The notes below the pieces were generated by a model. The model saw only the letters and a program-made list of their open reading frames with translations. It searched no databases and was not told where the DNA came from. Positions 34,265-45,386 of a stretch of 64,000 nt of DNA are shown here, piece after piece. Every line of letters begins with the position of its first letter. Positions within the stretch are counted from its first letter, which is position 1. The stretch is taken from assembly GCF_027887165.1 (NCBI RefSeq), contig NC_077230.1, forward strand, positions 25,077,442 through 25,141,441. Direction: 5' to 3'. This DNA is from Monodelphis domestica (Eukaryota; Chordata; Mammalia; Didelphimorphia; Didelphidae). The position numbers were made by a program, and so were the translations under genes.

Positions 34265-35270
34265 GATTTTAGGGTAAATCAAGGCTAAAAGATAAGAAGA
34301 GAAATAAATAATTAGCAGTCATAACCATGAATCTCAATAGAATGACTATTGATACAATTAAACAATAAAATTAAGGAGAGTTGTAGACTGGATTAGAAAT
34401 CAGAACCCAAAAGTATGTTACTTATGAGAAATTCTTAAAAATTAACTATTTATAATAGAATAAAGCAAGGGGTTAAAGAAGCATTTATTATGCTTTAGGC
34501 AATTCTACAAAATGAGGGGGAGTAATCATGATTCTTATCTTAGACAATTATCTTAGACAACAGTAAAAACAAATGGTAAGAAAAAAAGAAATTATGTCAT
34601 TCTTAAAAGTCATCATAGAATTTTAGCTATATCATTAGTTAATAAATATATCAAATGGCATAGATATATGTTCTAGAAGAAAAAATTAATCAAATTATAG
34701 GGAATAATGGACACCAAAATTATAATAGTGATATCGTTCTGGTTCTTTCAGACAAACCTAACAGAAATATGAGTAAGAAAAATGATATGAATAGACTTTT
34801 TAAGATAGCTGCTATAATAGAACTCTGTTTTTTTTAATGAATGGGAATAGAAAATAATATGCTCACCTATAGAAACTGACTATTGAATACCTCACAGTAA
34901 GTGCAGCAAGGCAAGAAAACAAATGTATTAAAATGATAAACAATCGAATGCATTTGAAGAAAGGACCCAAACTTAAAAGAGGATTTAAGAATTGAATCCT
35001 AAGATTGGTAATGGGAAAAAGTCAGGAAAAAATAATAAAATGAAATGCAAACAATGAGACACCATAACAAAACTTTTGAGATGTAATCAAAATAGCTAAT
35101 TAAAATTAAATAGCATTTACAAAGGAATATTTACTTTGAAGATATATCAAGATACACACATGTGTGCACACACATACACACATACACCACAGGGACACAC
35201 TTTCCTTTATAACATCTTTCTTTCCATAGAGAGTCAGCTCGGACTTAATTCAGTAGGATATAAAATAGAC

Positions 35271-35497
35271 AAAAATAGTTTTTCTCGGGGCAGCTGGGTA
35301 GCTCAGTGGATTGAGAATCAGGCCTAGAGACGGGAGGTCCTAGGTTCAAATCTGACCTCAGACATTTCCCAGCTGTGTGACCCTGGGCAAGTCACTTGAC
35401 CCCCATTGCCTAGCCCTTACCACTCTTCTGCCTTGGAGCCAATACACAGTATTGACTCCAAGACAGAAGGTAAGGGTTTAAAAAAATAGTTTTTCTC
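35271..35497 (+). repeat. SINE type A with 16-bp target-site duplication
   Basis: Element 35287-35481 is complete, from 'ggggcagctgggtagctcag' to 'aagacagaaggtaagggttt' plus A-tail. It is flanked by perfect direct repeats AAAAATAGTTTTTCTC at 35271-35286 and 35482-35497. The B-box-like 'ggttcaaatc' is intact. The sequence is close to the family consensus, so it is among the younger insertions here. Confidence 0.95.
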
Positions 35498-36014
35498 TAT
35501 ATTTCTCTATAATAAAACCTAGAAGATAGTTAGAAAAAGGAAATTTCTCTTAAAATACTACAAAATGTATTAACTATACAAGAGTCAAAATTACTGATAG
35601 TAATTACATGACTAAAATTACAAAACACTCTTTAAAGATATAAGGAGACCTTAATTCATGAGGAATTAATTCTTCACAGTTGATTTGTGTCAATATAATA
35701 TAATAAAATGACAAACCTATTAATATTGACTCCCTTATTCAATTGATTTCCTTATTCAAAGTTTGATTTCCAATCAAACTACCAATGGATTATTTTGTAG
35801 AAGTGGTAAAAAAGTAGGATTGATGTGATTTTAACACTATAAAACTATACTTCAAAGTAATAATCATCTAAAACAATTTGGTTGTGGTTAAAACATAGAA
35901 AAATTGATGCAGAATAAATTCAATATGCAAGATCCAAAAATAATTCAAAATTGTAACATAATTCAGTATACTCAAAGGCACAAATAGTGAGGTAAGGACT
36001 CATTATTTGACAAA

Positions 36015-36265
36015 AATTTCTGGTTAAAGAAAAAGCAGGCAAAGCTAGGTGATTCAGTAGATAGAGATCAAGGCCTGGAGATGTGATGTCCTTGGTAAAA
36101 ATCTAGCCTCAGATTCTTCCTAGCCATGAGACTCTGGACATTTCACTTAGCTGGAATTTCCTATCCTTTACCACTTTTCTGCCTTGGAATCAATATTTAG
36201 GATTGATTCTAAGATAAAAAGGAAAGAGTTTCAATAATTAAAAAAAATAAAGAAATAAAAAAGCA
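36015..36265 (+). repeat. SINE type A, older copy
   Basis: Degraded full-length copy ('caaagctaggtgattcagta' to 'ttctaagataaaaaggaaag') with an A-rich tail. Similar flanks 'aaaaagcaggca' and 'aaaaagcagccaggca' suggest a decayed TSD. It interrupts the LINE-1. Confidence 0.8.
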
Positions 36266-36425
36266 GCCAGGCAGTAAATGGGCTTAGACAAACATCTCAC
36301 ACCACATACCACAATAAACCTATAATAGATGACCTACATATAAAATGTTATATAGTAAATTATTATATGACTTCACAACTATGGATAAAGAAAGAATTGT
36401 TGACCAATAAAGGGATAGAGATGAT

Positions 36426-37169
36426 ATACTGTAAGGATAATTTAGGGTTGTGACCTAATCTAAGTTTGATTTTTGGTCACCAGGGGATATCCCAAATAAA
36501 ATACCCAAGTCAGTTTGGAAATATATGGTGGTTTAATCAATATATAGGGAAGAAATCAAGGAAAAGAGAGAGGGGAAAGTATAGGATTTCTCGGGAAGAA
36601 ATCAAGGAGAAGACAGAGGGAAAGATAGAGAATTTCTCCCACTCAGCCTGTGCCAGGTGAGTTCAAAGTCGTTCACCACAAGGTCTTTGAAGATTAGAGG
36701 CTCTCTCTAAGAGGCTAGTGTTTGGAAGGTAAAGGAGAGAAAAATCAGCCTAAACTCTGAGCGGTCTCAGAGAAGAGCCTCACTTGAAGTAGGTTACCAG
36801 ATTCCTCCAGTATGGTACCAAGGAAAACTCACTGCTAAACCCAGACAATAGCAGCCACCATGCCAAGATGCCGACACACTCAGCAAGCTGCCACCAGAGC
36901 CACCTCTCTGCCGAAAGAGCCAAGAGAGAGGAAGTGATGCAAAATATAGAGACGGTTTTACATCACTTTCCTGCATTTCACATGTACCAATGATATCTTA
37001 GGCTTGACTTAGGACAGCCCAGGAGTCTGTCAGTTGTTTCTGATTTGTCATTTGCTAGCACATGTCTGTCATAGGTCATCCTCCTAAATACTTAATCCTT
37101 AAGTATGGGTGTAGACATTCCTGATTTTGTTAGACTAAGTAGGGTGGAGTAATCTAAAGTTCACAATAC
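36426..37169 (-). repeat. Solo LTR in LINE-1, 4-bp TSD
   Basis: Element 36430-37165 (736 bases) begins TGTAAGG and ends TTCACA on the plus strand. The tetranucleotide ATAC lies directly on both sides (36426-36429 and 37166-37169), as expected for retroviral integration. In the minus orientation a possible ATTAAA signal (plus 36532-36537) precedes a U5-like segment containing 'cctggtgacc'. LINE-1 ORF2 continues on either side, so it is an insertion that later recombined to a solo LTR. No retroviral coding sequence remains. Confidence 0.8.
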
Positions 37170-37348
37170 TGAACATCTTTGATTACATAAAATTGAAATA
37201 TTTTTGTACAAATAAAATCAATACAATTAGAAGGGAAACTGCTCCCAAAGTCACTAGACTATGCATACCCTTTTTTCCCCCATTGAGAACACTATGAACA
37301 CTATTAAGCTCCAAACCCCTCAAATTAAGGATAAATGTAAAGGATCCA

Positions 37349-37349
37349 T

Positions 37350-37412
<63 letters not shown>

Positions 37413-37430
37413 TGTGTGTGTGTGTGTGTA
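37349..37430. repeat. (TAGA)n/(TG)n microsatellite
   Basis: Pure TAGA repeats at about 37349-37411 followed by a TG run. Confidence 0.97.
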
Positions 37431-38159
37431 TGCACAATATTTATAGAATCATTTTTGTTATGGCAAAAAACTAGAAGCACTATGAGTATTCATCAGTTAG
37501 GAAATTGCTGAATTAATTGCTATACAGAATATGATAGATTATAGTTGCAAAAATAGTAATAAAATGGATGGATTCCAAGGAAACCTAGGAGCTGTAGTAT
37601 GAATTGATACAGACTGAAGAGAGAAAAACAGGAAAACAATTCATGCAATGACTAAAGCAGTATAAAGGAAAACAACTATGAAAGATTTAAGAACTATGAT
37701 AAATGCAATGACAAATCTTGACTTCAGAAGACAGATGATTGACTAAGCTTTCTATCTCTCTGCAGGAAGTGATGGACTGGAGGTGTAGAATGAGACATAC
37801 ATATTTAAAACATTCCCAGTGTGTAAATTTGTTTTGCTTGACTACCTGTATTTGTTCCAGAGGAGAGATTTTATTTCTGATAGACAAAAAGTCATGGGGA
37901 ATGGCGCTTTTGTGGTAGTGATATTTTTTAAAAGCCATTCAAACTTTCTTTAATAGAAGAGAAGGAAAGGAGGACATAGATAAGTAGGGTAAGTTAGAAA
38001 CAACCATGTAAAATTTAATATATGCTTTTTAAAAAACCTATGCTTTATGAAATGCATTCACAGTGCTGCATATTATCTCCTTTTTCTTTTCTTCTTTGTA
38101 TAAGGAATGTTTATATTATTGTTGTTTATAAAGTTCATAATAATAAAAGGAAAAAATTT

Positions 38160-38770
38160 TAAACATTATTTTATTTGGTCATTTTCATACATTATTCATT
38201 GGAAACAGACATAATTTTCTTTTCCTCCCCCCGCCTCCCACCACCCCTCCCCTAGCCAACGCACAATTCCACTGGGTATTACATGTGTCCTTGCTCCAAA
38301 CCCATTTCCTTGTTGTTGGTATTTGCATTAGGGTGCTCATTTAGCGTCTCTCCTCAATCATATGCCCTCCATCCCTGTAGTCAAACAGTTGCTTTTCCTC
38401 TGTGTTTTTACTCCCACAGTTTGTCCTCTGCTTAAAGATAATGTTTTTTTCTCCTAGATCCCTGCAGATTGTTCAGGGACATTGCATTGATACTAATGGA
38501 GAAGTCTATCACCTTCAATTGTACCACAATGTATCAGTCTCTGTGTACAATGTTTTCCTGGTTCTGCTCCTCTCGCTCTGCATCACTTCCTGGAGGTTGT
38601 TCCAGTCTCCATGGAATTCCTCCATTTTATTATTCCTTTGAGCACAATAGTATTCCATCACCAACATATACCACAATTTGTTCAGTCACTCCCCAATTGA
38701 AGGGCATCCCCTCATTTTCCATTTTTTTGCCACTACAAAGAGCGCAGCTATGAATATAAGAATCAGAAGG
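38160..38770 (-). repeat. LINE-1 3' end, antisense
   Basis: 'cattattcattggaaacaga', 'aattccactgggtattacat', 'gtgtacaatgttttcctggt' and 'ccacaatttgttcagtcact' are antisense LINE-1 3' landmarks. It starts at the tail of the plus-strand LINE-1, giving a tail-to-tail arrangement. Confidence 0.85.
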
Positions 38771-38879
38771 TCATTTATCTGAAATAATTTCACGTATAAG
38801 TAGAGACAGACTGAAAGTATTATTAGTTTGTGTATACTTTTAATTTTATTTTCTGTGCAGTAGATTCATTTGCTTTACC

Positions 38880-39000
38880 CCCAAAAGATTGCAAGTCCTT
38901 CTTTCTTTCTTTTTTTTTATAGATCAAGAACTTAGTACAATTCCTTGTACACAGAAGGTGATCAATAAATGTTTCTTCATTTAAAATGAGTGTCTTTTTT
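38880..39000 (+). repeat. L2/L3-type LINE 3' terminus
   Basis: 'ttagtacaattccttgtaca' and 'gtgatcaataaatgtttctt' form a typical L2-type 3' end. Confidence 0.55.
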
Positions 39001-39064
39001 CTTTGATTTTAAAACTTTTCTTTTCTCTACACTGAAAAATGGCAGGACTTAAATTTAGTGAAGG

Positions 39065-39212
39065 TAGTAGGTTCTCATTGCTGGAGATCTGAGAACAAAA
39101 TCTAGAGGATCATTTAATAGGTAACTTTTAGAGGAGACACTTGGTTCAGTGTGTATTAGATTAAATAGTTTCTGAGGGTCCTTTTGATTCTGAAATTCTG
39201 TGAGTGTTAATT
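39065..39212 (+). repeat. CR1/L3 3' tail
   Basis: 'ggttctcattgctggagatc' and 'ctgagggtccttttgattct' followed by 'gaaattctgtg' match the 3' end of the CR1/L3 family also seen at 17765-18065. Confidence 0.55.
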
Positions 39213-39469
39213 AAGAAAGGGGGAAATTTTTGAAAACCACATAGCTACTTAAGGCTCTATGATGTTAATATAAGGAAGAAATACACTTTTTTTTTAAAGT
39301 GGTGTCAAACTGAGTATAACAATGCAATTATCTTTTGTTTCTGGAAAGACCTGAAAGATTAAGGATGGAAAATAGAAAAATGAAGGGGAAACAAGACTAA
39401 ATTCCTAATTGCTGGCTTACACAGACACACATCATTTAATGCCAACTAGATTTCCTCCTACTCATCTGT

Positions 39470-39732
39470 GGCTTAATAATTATAGTTGTATTTATATATC
39501 ACTTTGAGGCTTACAGAAGTGCTTTACATGTATTATCTCATCTTGTCCTCATAACAACCCTGAGATATAGGGGTTATTATTTTTCCCATTTTCTAGATAA
39601 GGAAATTGAGGCTGAAAGAGGTTAATTGATATTTAAGCCCAGAGTTACATAACTGATAAAATGGCTGAGGAAAAATTTGAACTCAGGTCTTTCTAACTTC
39701 AAAGTCCAGCATTTAATCTCCTAAATCACTGA
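39470..39732 (-). repeat. THER/MIR CORE-SINE, antisense
   Basis: 'gtgctttacatgtattatct', 'aaattgaggctgaaagaggt' and 'tttgaactcaggtctttcta' in the order of an antisense CORE-SINE. Confidence 0.75.
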
Positions 39733-39900
39733 GCAAGAATGTTGAATCTAAAGTCAGAGGATCTGGGTTCAAATCTTAGCTCTTCCACTATCTGTATTAC
39801 CTTGGGCCAGAATTTGTCTTCCTTAAGACTCAGTTTCCTCATCTAAAAAAAGAAAGAATAGACTAGAAAGTCTCTAAGGTTCCTTCCATCCATAAACCTC
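39733..39900 (+). repeat. MIR/THER element, sense
   Basis: 'gatctgggttcaaatcttag', 'taccttgggccagaatttgt' and 'ctcagtttcctcatctaaaa' follow sense MIR order. It sits back to back with the antisense element on its left. Confidence 0.7.
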
Positions 39901-40638
39901 ACCTCATGATTTCTTGTTCATGTAAACAAAAATATAGAAGGCAAATTATATTTGTATAGAACGTCAGGGTCACATTTATTTTGCCAGTGTGAAAGTACAC
40001 TGTGTTCTAATTCTATTATCTTGTGGTAGCCTCCAGGACTTATCTGGCTGATTAGGAGTTAGAGGGTAACCAGCTGACCACTAGAAGAACAAAATGCGCA
40101 TCACCTCCTTATCAAAACCTTGTAGCTTTGGAAGAACTCCAAATGGACATTTTCTAAATAATATTATTTATTTAAATGTTCAAGGAAAAAATTACCCAGA
40201 CCTATTTTGTATTTGACTCAGGAATTTGTGCAACTCCATAGATTGAGTGGAATTTTAGAAATGCGGTTGTTTTTTTTTTTTTTGAGAATGACTATAAAGA
40301 TGGCACCATTTTGCCATCTAGTGTTATTACCTAGTATTACTACTGGAGGAACCCTCTGGTGCCCTATGAAAGAATTAACCAGACATCTGCAACCTCCTTT
40401 CTCCAGCTGGATCTTTCCCCAACTAGCAATAATCGCCCTTTTTATGGTCATGTACCCCGCTTTCCCTCTTTCCTCTCTGAGAAAGTGCGATGGTCTGAGT
40501 ACATGTACTCAGATTCCTCCCTTCTGGTCTCCTATCGAAAAATGGACACAAATTCAAGATTCCATGACTTTGGAGCTGACTTACCAAGTTCTAGACATAG
40601 TTTGACCCCCTTAACAACCACTCACATCCATATGGCAT
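39901..40638. other. Unassigned sequence with overlapping open frames
   Basis: Frames of 132, 106 and 77 codons overlap on both strands between 40207 and 40679. None shows a domain, signal peptide or splice-site context I trust. The pyrimidine-rich strand bias of 40380-40530 probably explains the lack of stops. I see no SINE or LINE signature. Confidence 0.4.
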
Positions 40639-40639
40639 T

Positions 40640-40830
40640 TTCAGATTTTCAAAGAACTCTCCTCTCAATGATCCAATGAGGGAAGTAATGGCATTCCTTT
40701 TGCAGATGATAAAATTGGGGCTTCAGGAGATTAAATGACTTGCATAGATCATATTGCAATTAAGTGACAAAGTTAGGACTTTGCATCTAATGTCCCAAAT
40801 CTGGAGTTCATTGCACTATCCTGTGGCCAA
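40640..40830 (-). repeat. MIR element, antisense
   Basis: 'cctctcaatgatccaatgag', 'gcagatgataaaattggggc' and 'atgacttgcatagatcatat' follow antisense MIR order. Confidence 0.6.
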
Positions 40831-41061
40831 GGGCAGAGAACCACATCTTATTGGGTCATTTGAGGGACATTTCTCTATAGATATCCCTTTGACGACACAG
40901 GTCCCAGTTGGGAATCCTACCTTGGGCTATTGGCAACCTAAATTTTCAAGTGTCCCATAACCATTTCTTTAGGCCCCAGCAGTACATATTCTTACCTACA
41001 AATCTAGGACATGTGTTGTCTCAAATTTATCTAACAACATTTTTTTGTATCACCTCAAAAC

Positions 41062-41320
41062 TTTTAGGGGTTCTCAATCTGTTTTGGTGTATCACGGTCC
41101 TTTTGGCAAGTCTTTAAAAACAAAACAAAACAGAGGATTAGAAAACACCTACACTAAAATTATCAAATTTATTTTAAAAGATAAATTTTAGCCCAGCTTA
41201 AATTGTTTGTCAGCTACTAGAGGAGGGAGAGAAGAAGGGAGGAAGACAATTTGGATTCTGTAAGAAAATGAAAACTAAAAAATGTTTGAGGACTCCACAT
41301 TAAGAAACCCCCTGCTTTAA
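41062..41320 (+). mobile_element. hAT-type MITE interrupted by a LINE-1 tail
   Basis: Left end 'aggggttctcaatctgtttt' with 'cacggtccttttggcaagtc', right end 'cacattaagaaaccccctg'. These are the opposing ends of the CAGGGGTTCTTAAC family seen at 42594 and 4621. Between them lies LINE-1 3'-tail sequence ('gaggaagacaatttggattc', about 41205-41290). Confidence 0.55.
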
Positions 41321-41637
41321 GGAGATGCCAATAACTCAGTGGGATGGGGGACCTTTCTAAAATTTAGGAGAATTGACAGAGAAGGATTGTACCTTTCATA
41401 AAAGTCAATCAAAATTATGCTTTGCCAACTCTTTGCTTGGCTAAAGTAAAAGTGCAGGTTTGGCAAGGGTCAAAAATAGGGACCAGAACCAGTTTTATTT
41501 CTGTTCTGTGATCTCTATCATCTGATTTCAATAGTCAGATTTATAAAATGTTTCAAGTTTTTTTCACAAGATAGGAAAACCAATAGGTTCTAAAAAGTAG
41601 GAATATTGGGAAAATGGAGTAGTATATGAAATAAACT

Positions 41638-41790
41638 GCTGGGGTTTGGAATCAGGAAGGTTTGAGTTCAAATCCAACTTCAGACACTTTTTTCCATCTG
41701 TGTGACTCTGGGGAAGTCATTTAATTGATGTCAGACTCAGTTTCTCCATCTGTAAAACGAGAATAACCTATCTACCTCAAAGAGAGGATA
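41638..41790 (+). repeat. MIR/THER element, sense
   Basis: 'ggtttgagttcaaatccaac', 'tctgtgtgactctggggaag' and 'gactcagtttctccatctgt' in sense order, followed by a (TA)n/(TG)n tract to about 41832. Confidence 0.75.
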
Positions 41791-41889
41791 TATATTATAT
41801 GTATATATATGTGTGTGTGTGTGTGTATATATAACTTAAAGAGAATTTACTAAAAGAAAAACTGTCCATTTCTTTTCATTGACAGCACC

Positions 41890-42420
41890 CCCCTCCCCCC
41901 CCAGTCAGAGAATTCACCTGGAGAATCACTTAATTTACATTATTTACATAAATTACATCTTCATTAATTATTAATTTGCTCTCCTGCCTTCATCCATTAA
42001 TTTACAATCTGGTTTTGGTTTCCTCTATAATTTCTGCTTCCCACCCCTCACCCAATGCTCTGGGGCATCCCAAAAAGCTGCAGAGTGGGCTGAGTCTGAG
42101 AGCAGGGGCTAAACCAGAGCAGAAGAAAGAGACCCAGAGGAGAGCGCCTTGCCAGCCCCCCAGCAGTCACCAAGATGGGTGAGCCGGAAGAGTAATGTAC
42201 TTTATGCAGCCTTTCAGTGCCGTGACTATGAATTACAGATCTCTTTGTCCTTTAGTATGTCAGCACCTCCATAAATTACAGCGCACCCTGAGCTAGAGCT
42301 CAGAATTAAGGCTAGGATTTTGTACTTTTTGGGTGCCTTTAATATGGGGGTTGCAAATCATTTCAACACTTGTTCTTTTCTCATCCATCTTCATAAATTC
42401 CCTCAGAGATGGAAAATGAG
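41890..42420. other. Candidate conserved noncoding element or 5' exon
   Basis: No repeat signature. An AT-rich half with several homeodomain-type TAATT/ATTA sites (41930-42005) passes into a GC-richer half (42040-42185) containing 'agtcaccaagatgggtgagc'. This looks at once like a Kozak-flanked ATG and a 5' splice site (G|GTGAGC). The region could be a developmental enhancer or the first exon of a transcript that continues elsewhere. The ORF 41976-42182 (68 codons) has no known domain. Confidence 0.4.
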
Positions 42421-42585
42421 GATCGTTCGCATTTTATAGATGAGGAAAAGAAGATCTGGGCCCAGTCAGGCATAGCCCTGTAAATGCACCCCAGGTGACA
42501 GGGTCCCAGAGCCTACCACAGAGCCTACCCTTCTCTAGGGATGGAGAATTCGGAGTCATCTTGGAGGATGAGGGGGAGGAGAACC

Positions 42586-42788
42586 GTCTAGAACAGGATT
42601 TCTTAATGCTAAGTGTATGAATTTGTTTATTTAATATCTTGATAACTATATTTCAACTGTGTTTCCTTTGTGATGTTCATTTTACTTAGTGCATTTAGAA
42701 ACATTATTCTGAGAAAAGATCTATAAGTTTCCCCCAGCTGCCAAAAGAGGTTTATGACATAAAAAAGTTGAGCATGCCTGGATTAGAG
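42586..42788 (+). mobile_element. hAT-type MITE, 187 bp
   Basis: Element 42594-42780 runs from CAGGATTTCTTAATGC to GAGCATGCCTG, with imperfect terminal inverted repeats. Flanking 8-mers GTCTAGAA and GATTAGAG match at five of eight positions, consistent with an old 8-bp hAT target duplication. The interior includes 'cattattctgagaaaagatc', shared in reverse with the copy at 4621. Confidence 0.7.
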
Positions 42789-42826
42789 TCTATCAAGTTC
42801 CTTTCTTGCCATTGTGGTTCCATTGT

Positions 42827-43071
42827 GGTTCAGTCATTTTTCAGTAGTTTGGCTCTTTTTGATTCCATTTGGAGTTTTCTGGGCAAAGATACCAGAATAG
42901 TTTGCCATTGCCTTCTCCAATTCATTTTATAGATGAGGAGATTGAGACAAACAAGGTTAAGTGACACACAGCTAGGAAATAAATGTCCGTGGTCAGATTT
43001 GAACTCGAGAAGATGAGTCTTCCTAACTCCAGACCCAGACTCTCTACTCACTGGGCCACCTAGCTGCCAGA
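42827..43071 (-). repeat. SINE type B (Mar1-like CORE-SINE), antisense
   Basis: 'gattccatttggagttttct', 'gtttgccattgccttctcca', 'gatgaggagattgagacaaa' and the tRNA head 'ctgggccacctagctgcc'. The 81-89 codon minus-strand frames overlap it. Confidence 0.9.
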
Positions 43072-44215
43072 TCACCGATAAACAAAACAGTCCAGGTAAA
43101 TGTTGGACTGGCCAGTCTGCAACAGATTCTTAAGACCCATCTTAGTCCACTGCCATCTGCATCTTCTTGTAACTTGTCTTTCTTGCTTCCCTTCTTATAG
43201 TTGATGCACAGTGATGAGGAGCCCTCTAAAACTTCCTCCTTCCCCTTTTGTACCTGTAGTACATACATTTCCAGCTCGCACTCATATATAAGGGAAACAG
43301 CTCTGGGCTGCACCTGACCCTACAGCTTCTTCCTCAGCTGCTTCTTCATTTTGGTCACACATAGAAGCCACAAACACAGACCAATAGAATCCTTTCAGAC
43401 ATCCCCATCCTAAATCCCTCCCAGGAAAACATGGCAAGAAAGCCCAAGGTCCTGAAACCTCAAATGCTGCCTACATACCCCTCCTCAGTCGATCTCTAGA
43501 CCCACACTCATCCATTCTCCACACTTGCTTGATCACCACTATCTGGCACATTCGAGATAGCTCTGATCAAATTAACTATCCCCAGAACTCCCAGAATGTC
43601 TCAGGAGACTTTCCAATATGCGTCCAAAGTTTTGTTCACCTCCCTACTGTGCTGGCAATGGCGCCTTGCATTTATTCAATCAACAAGAATTTATTTCCCT
43701 TTAATCACAAAATAGCTCTGTCAAATCATGCTGTGATATGGGAGAACAAGTCTCTGTTCCTCGGGATCCAACACCTAAAGTTGAGAGTCTGTAATAAGGA
43801 ACCAAGTCACAGTGGCCAGCCAACTCTGTGTGGCCTCCAACAAAAGGGCCCACATGTGCCGTGACCTAATGTGAGTTACCTCTGGACTTGCCACCTCTGC
43901 GTAGACTGTGTTTTTCTGGTAACGATTCATCCTATCCACCTGTGCCCAGAGACGACTTCAAAATTTAAAATGCTTTGCGTTAGAGCTGCTGCTAATAAGT
44001 AAGCAGATTTCTTCAAGTGTTTGCTTGCTATAGCAGGTTAAAACCACAGGTACAAAGAATAACTTGCATACAGGGATGTGCTGAAGCTAGCTTTGATATT
44101 CTTGTAAGAGTGAATTGTTACATTCACCTCATAAATTAGCAAAAACTACAAATCAGGGTTTAATTTATTATTTTATTAATTATGTAATTAAAATTACAAT
44201 GTTGCCAAAATCAAT
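43072..44215. other. Unassigned, non-repetitive-looking sequence
   Basis: A minus-strand frame (43044-43313, 89 codons, Lys/Glu-rich middle) and a plus-strand frame (43529-43864, 111 codons) lie here. Neither matches a protein I know, and no intronless gene copy with poly(A) can be shown. The base composition is more GC-rich than average. Confidence 0.4.
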
Positions 44216-44240
44216 TTATATATATATGTGTGTGTGTGTG

Positions 44241-44272
<32 letters not shown>
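44216..44272. repeat. (TA)n(TG)n(TA)n microsatellite
   Basis: Dinucleotide runs adjoin the tail of the antisense SINE that follows. Confidence 0.95.
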
Positions 44273-44273
<1 letters not shown>

Positions 44274-44464
44274 TAATCTTTACCTTCTGTCTTAGAATTG
44301 ATACTAAGTTTTGGTTCCAAGGCAGAGGGGCAGTAAGGGGTAGGCAATTGGGGTTAAATGACTTGTCCAGGGTCACACACCTAGAAAGGGTCTAAGACCA
44401 GGTTTGAACCTAGGACCTCTCACCTCCAAGTCTGGCTCTCTACCCTGTGCTAACTAGCTCCCCC
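44273..44464 (-). repeat. SINE type A, antisense
   Basis: 'taccttctgtcttagaattg', 'aatgacttgtccagggtcac' and 'tttgaacctaggacctctc', ending at 'aactagctccccc' (head). Confidence 0.9.
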
Positions 44465-44934
44465 ATTAATTTATATTCGTAATGCTTTACTTAATCAAAT
44501 TACCAAAGGTATGCTTTAAAGAACTTGAAAAAATAATAACAAATTTCATTTTTAAAAAGATCTAGATTTAAGAAAGTGATGGAGAAAGTTGCTAATGGGG
44601 ATTAATCTTAAAAGTGCATTATATTTTGTTATATTTTATTTTCTGGAGAGTTACTTGTTAAATGCTTATCAATATACTTCTGCCCACAGATGTTCCCTTC
44701 AAAAAATGAATAAAAATACTTTTGTTAATTTTTGAAGTGCAAAATAAATTAGTAAGAAAGTAAGTCACAAAATTGGTTTCAGAAATCATCTTCTTAAAAA
44801 TGGATAGAAACTAATAAAAACTACAGTCTTTTTTCTAAGCTAACCAGAACTTCCAAAGATGAACAGATATTAGAGAAATACATATTTTCCCTAAAATACC
44901 ATTGAGGTGGTTAGAAATTATGTAAGTGATGATC
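44465..44934. other. Unassigned AT-rich sequence
   Basis: Nothing recognised. Confidence 0.5.
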
Positions 44935-45072
44935 TTCAATCTGGCTGCAGATACTTCCTAGATGTGTGACCCTGGGCAAGTCACTTAACTTCCATTGCCA
45001 TCCCTTACTACTCTTCTGCCTTGGAACCAATACACAGTATCGATTTGAAAACAGAAGATGAGGGTTTAAAAA
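44935..45072 (+). repeat. SINE type A, 5'-truncated
   Basis: Only the body and tail remain: 'atgtgtgaccctgggcaagt' to 'cagaagatgagggtttaaa'. The tRNA head is missing. Confidence 0.85.
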
Positions 45073-45226
45073 TAAAAGAAAATTATCTTTTTCAAAAAAG
45101 GGTCCAACTATTCAAATAACTTATCATTATATTTCTACCTATACCATGAATTCTATATCAAATTGTCAAAAGCTTCTTTTTATAGAAACGTTTATACTTC
45201 ATTTATATGCAAAGGTATTTCTATAA

Positions 45227-45321
45227 TCCTTGTAATGTAAGAAAGAGAGATCCAGGGCATTGCAATGAGAAGCCAAGCTGAAGGAGAGATCAGCTGAAGA
45301 GCAGCAGAGGAGGGGGGGGGC

Positions 45322-45386
<65 letters not shown>

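Larger units (their letters stand above)
34265..38160 (+). repeat. LINE-1, plus strand, with nested insertions
   Basis: ORF2 endonuclease region ('agcaaggggttaaagaagca', 'aataaatatatcaaatggca') leads into RT and C-terminal parts (35490-36420), then 37165-37700 and a 3' UTR ('gcaggaagtgatggactgga', 'gtaaatttgttttgcttgac') ending at about 38160. It is split by type A SINEs at 35287 and 36032 and by a solo LTR at 36430-37165. 'acatcttacaccac'-like text in this copy agrees with ORF2 at 9.9 kb. All frames are broken. Confidence 0.8.

Noticed and set aside
40207..40679. 132- and 106-codon overlapping frames as a possible small gene
   Set aside because: Frames overlap in different phases and on both strands, there is no domain, and a MIR relic overlaps the 3' end of one. 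Best explained by local pyrimidine bias.
43529..43864. 111-codon plus-strand frame as an exon
   Set aside because: No recognised protein, no convincing splice sites and no supporting neighbours.
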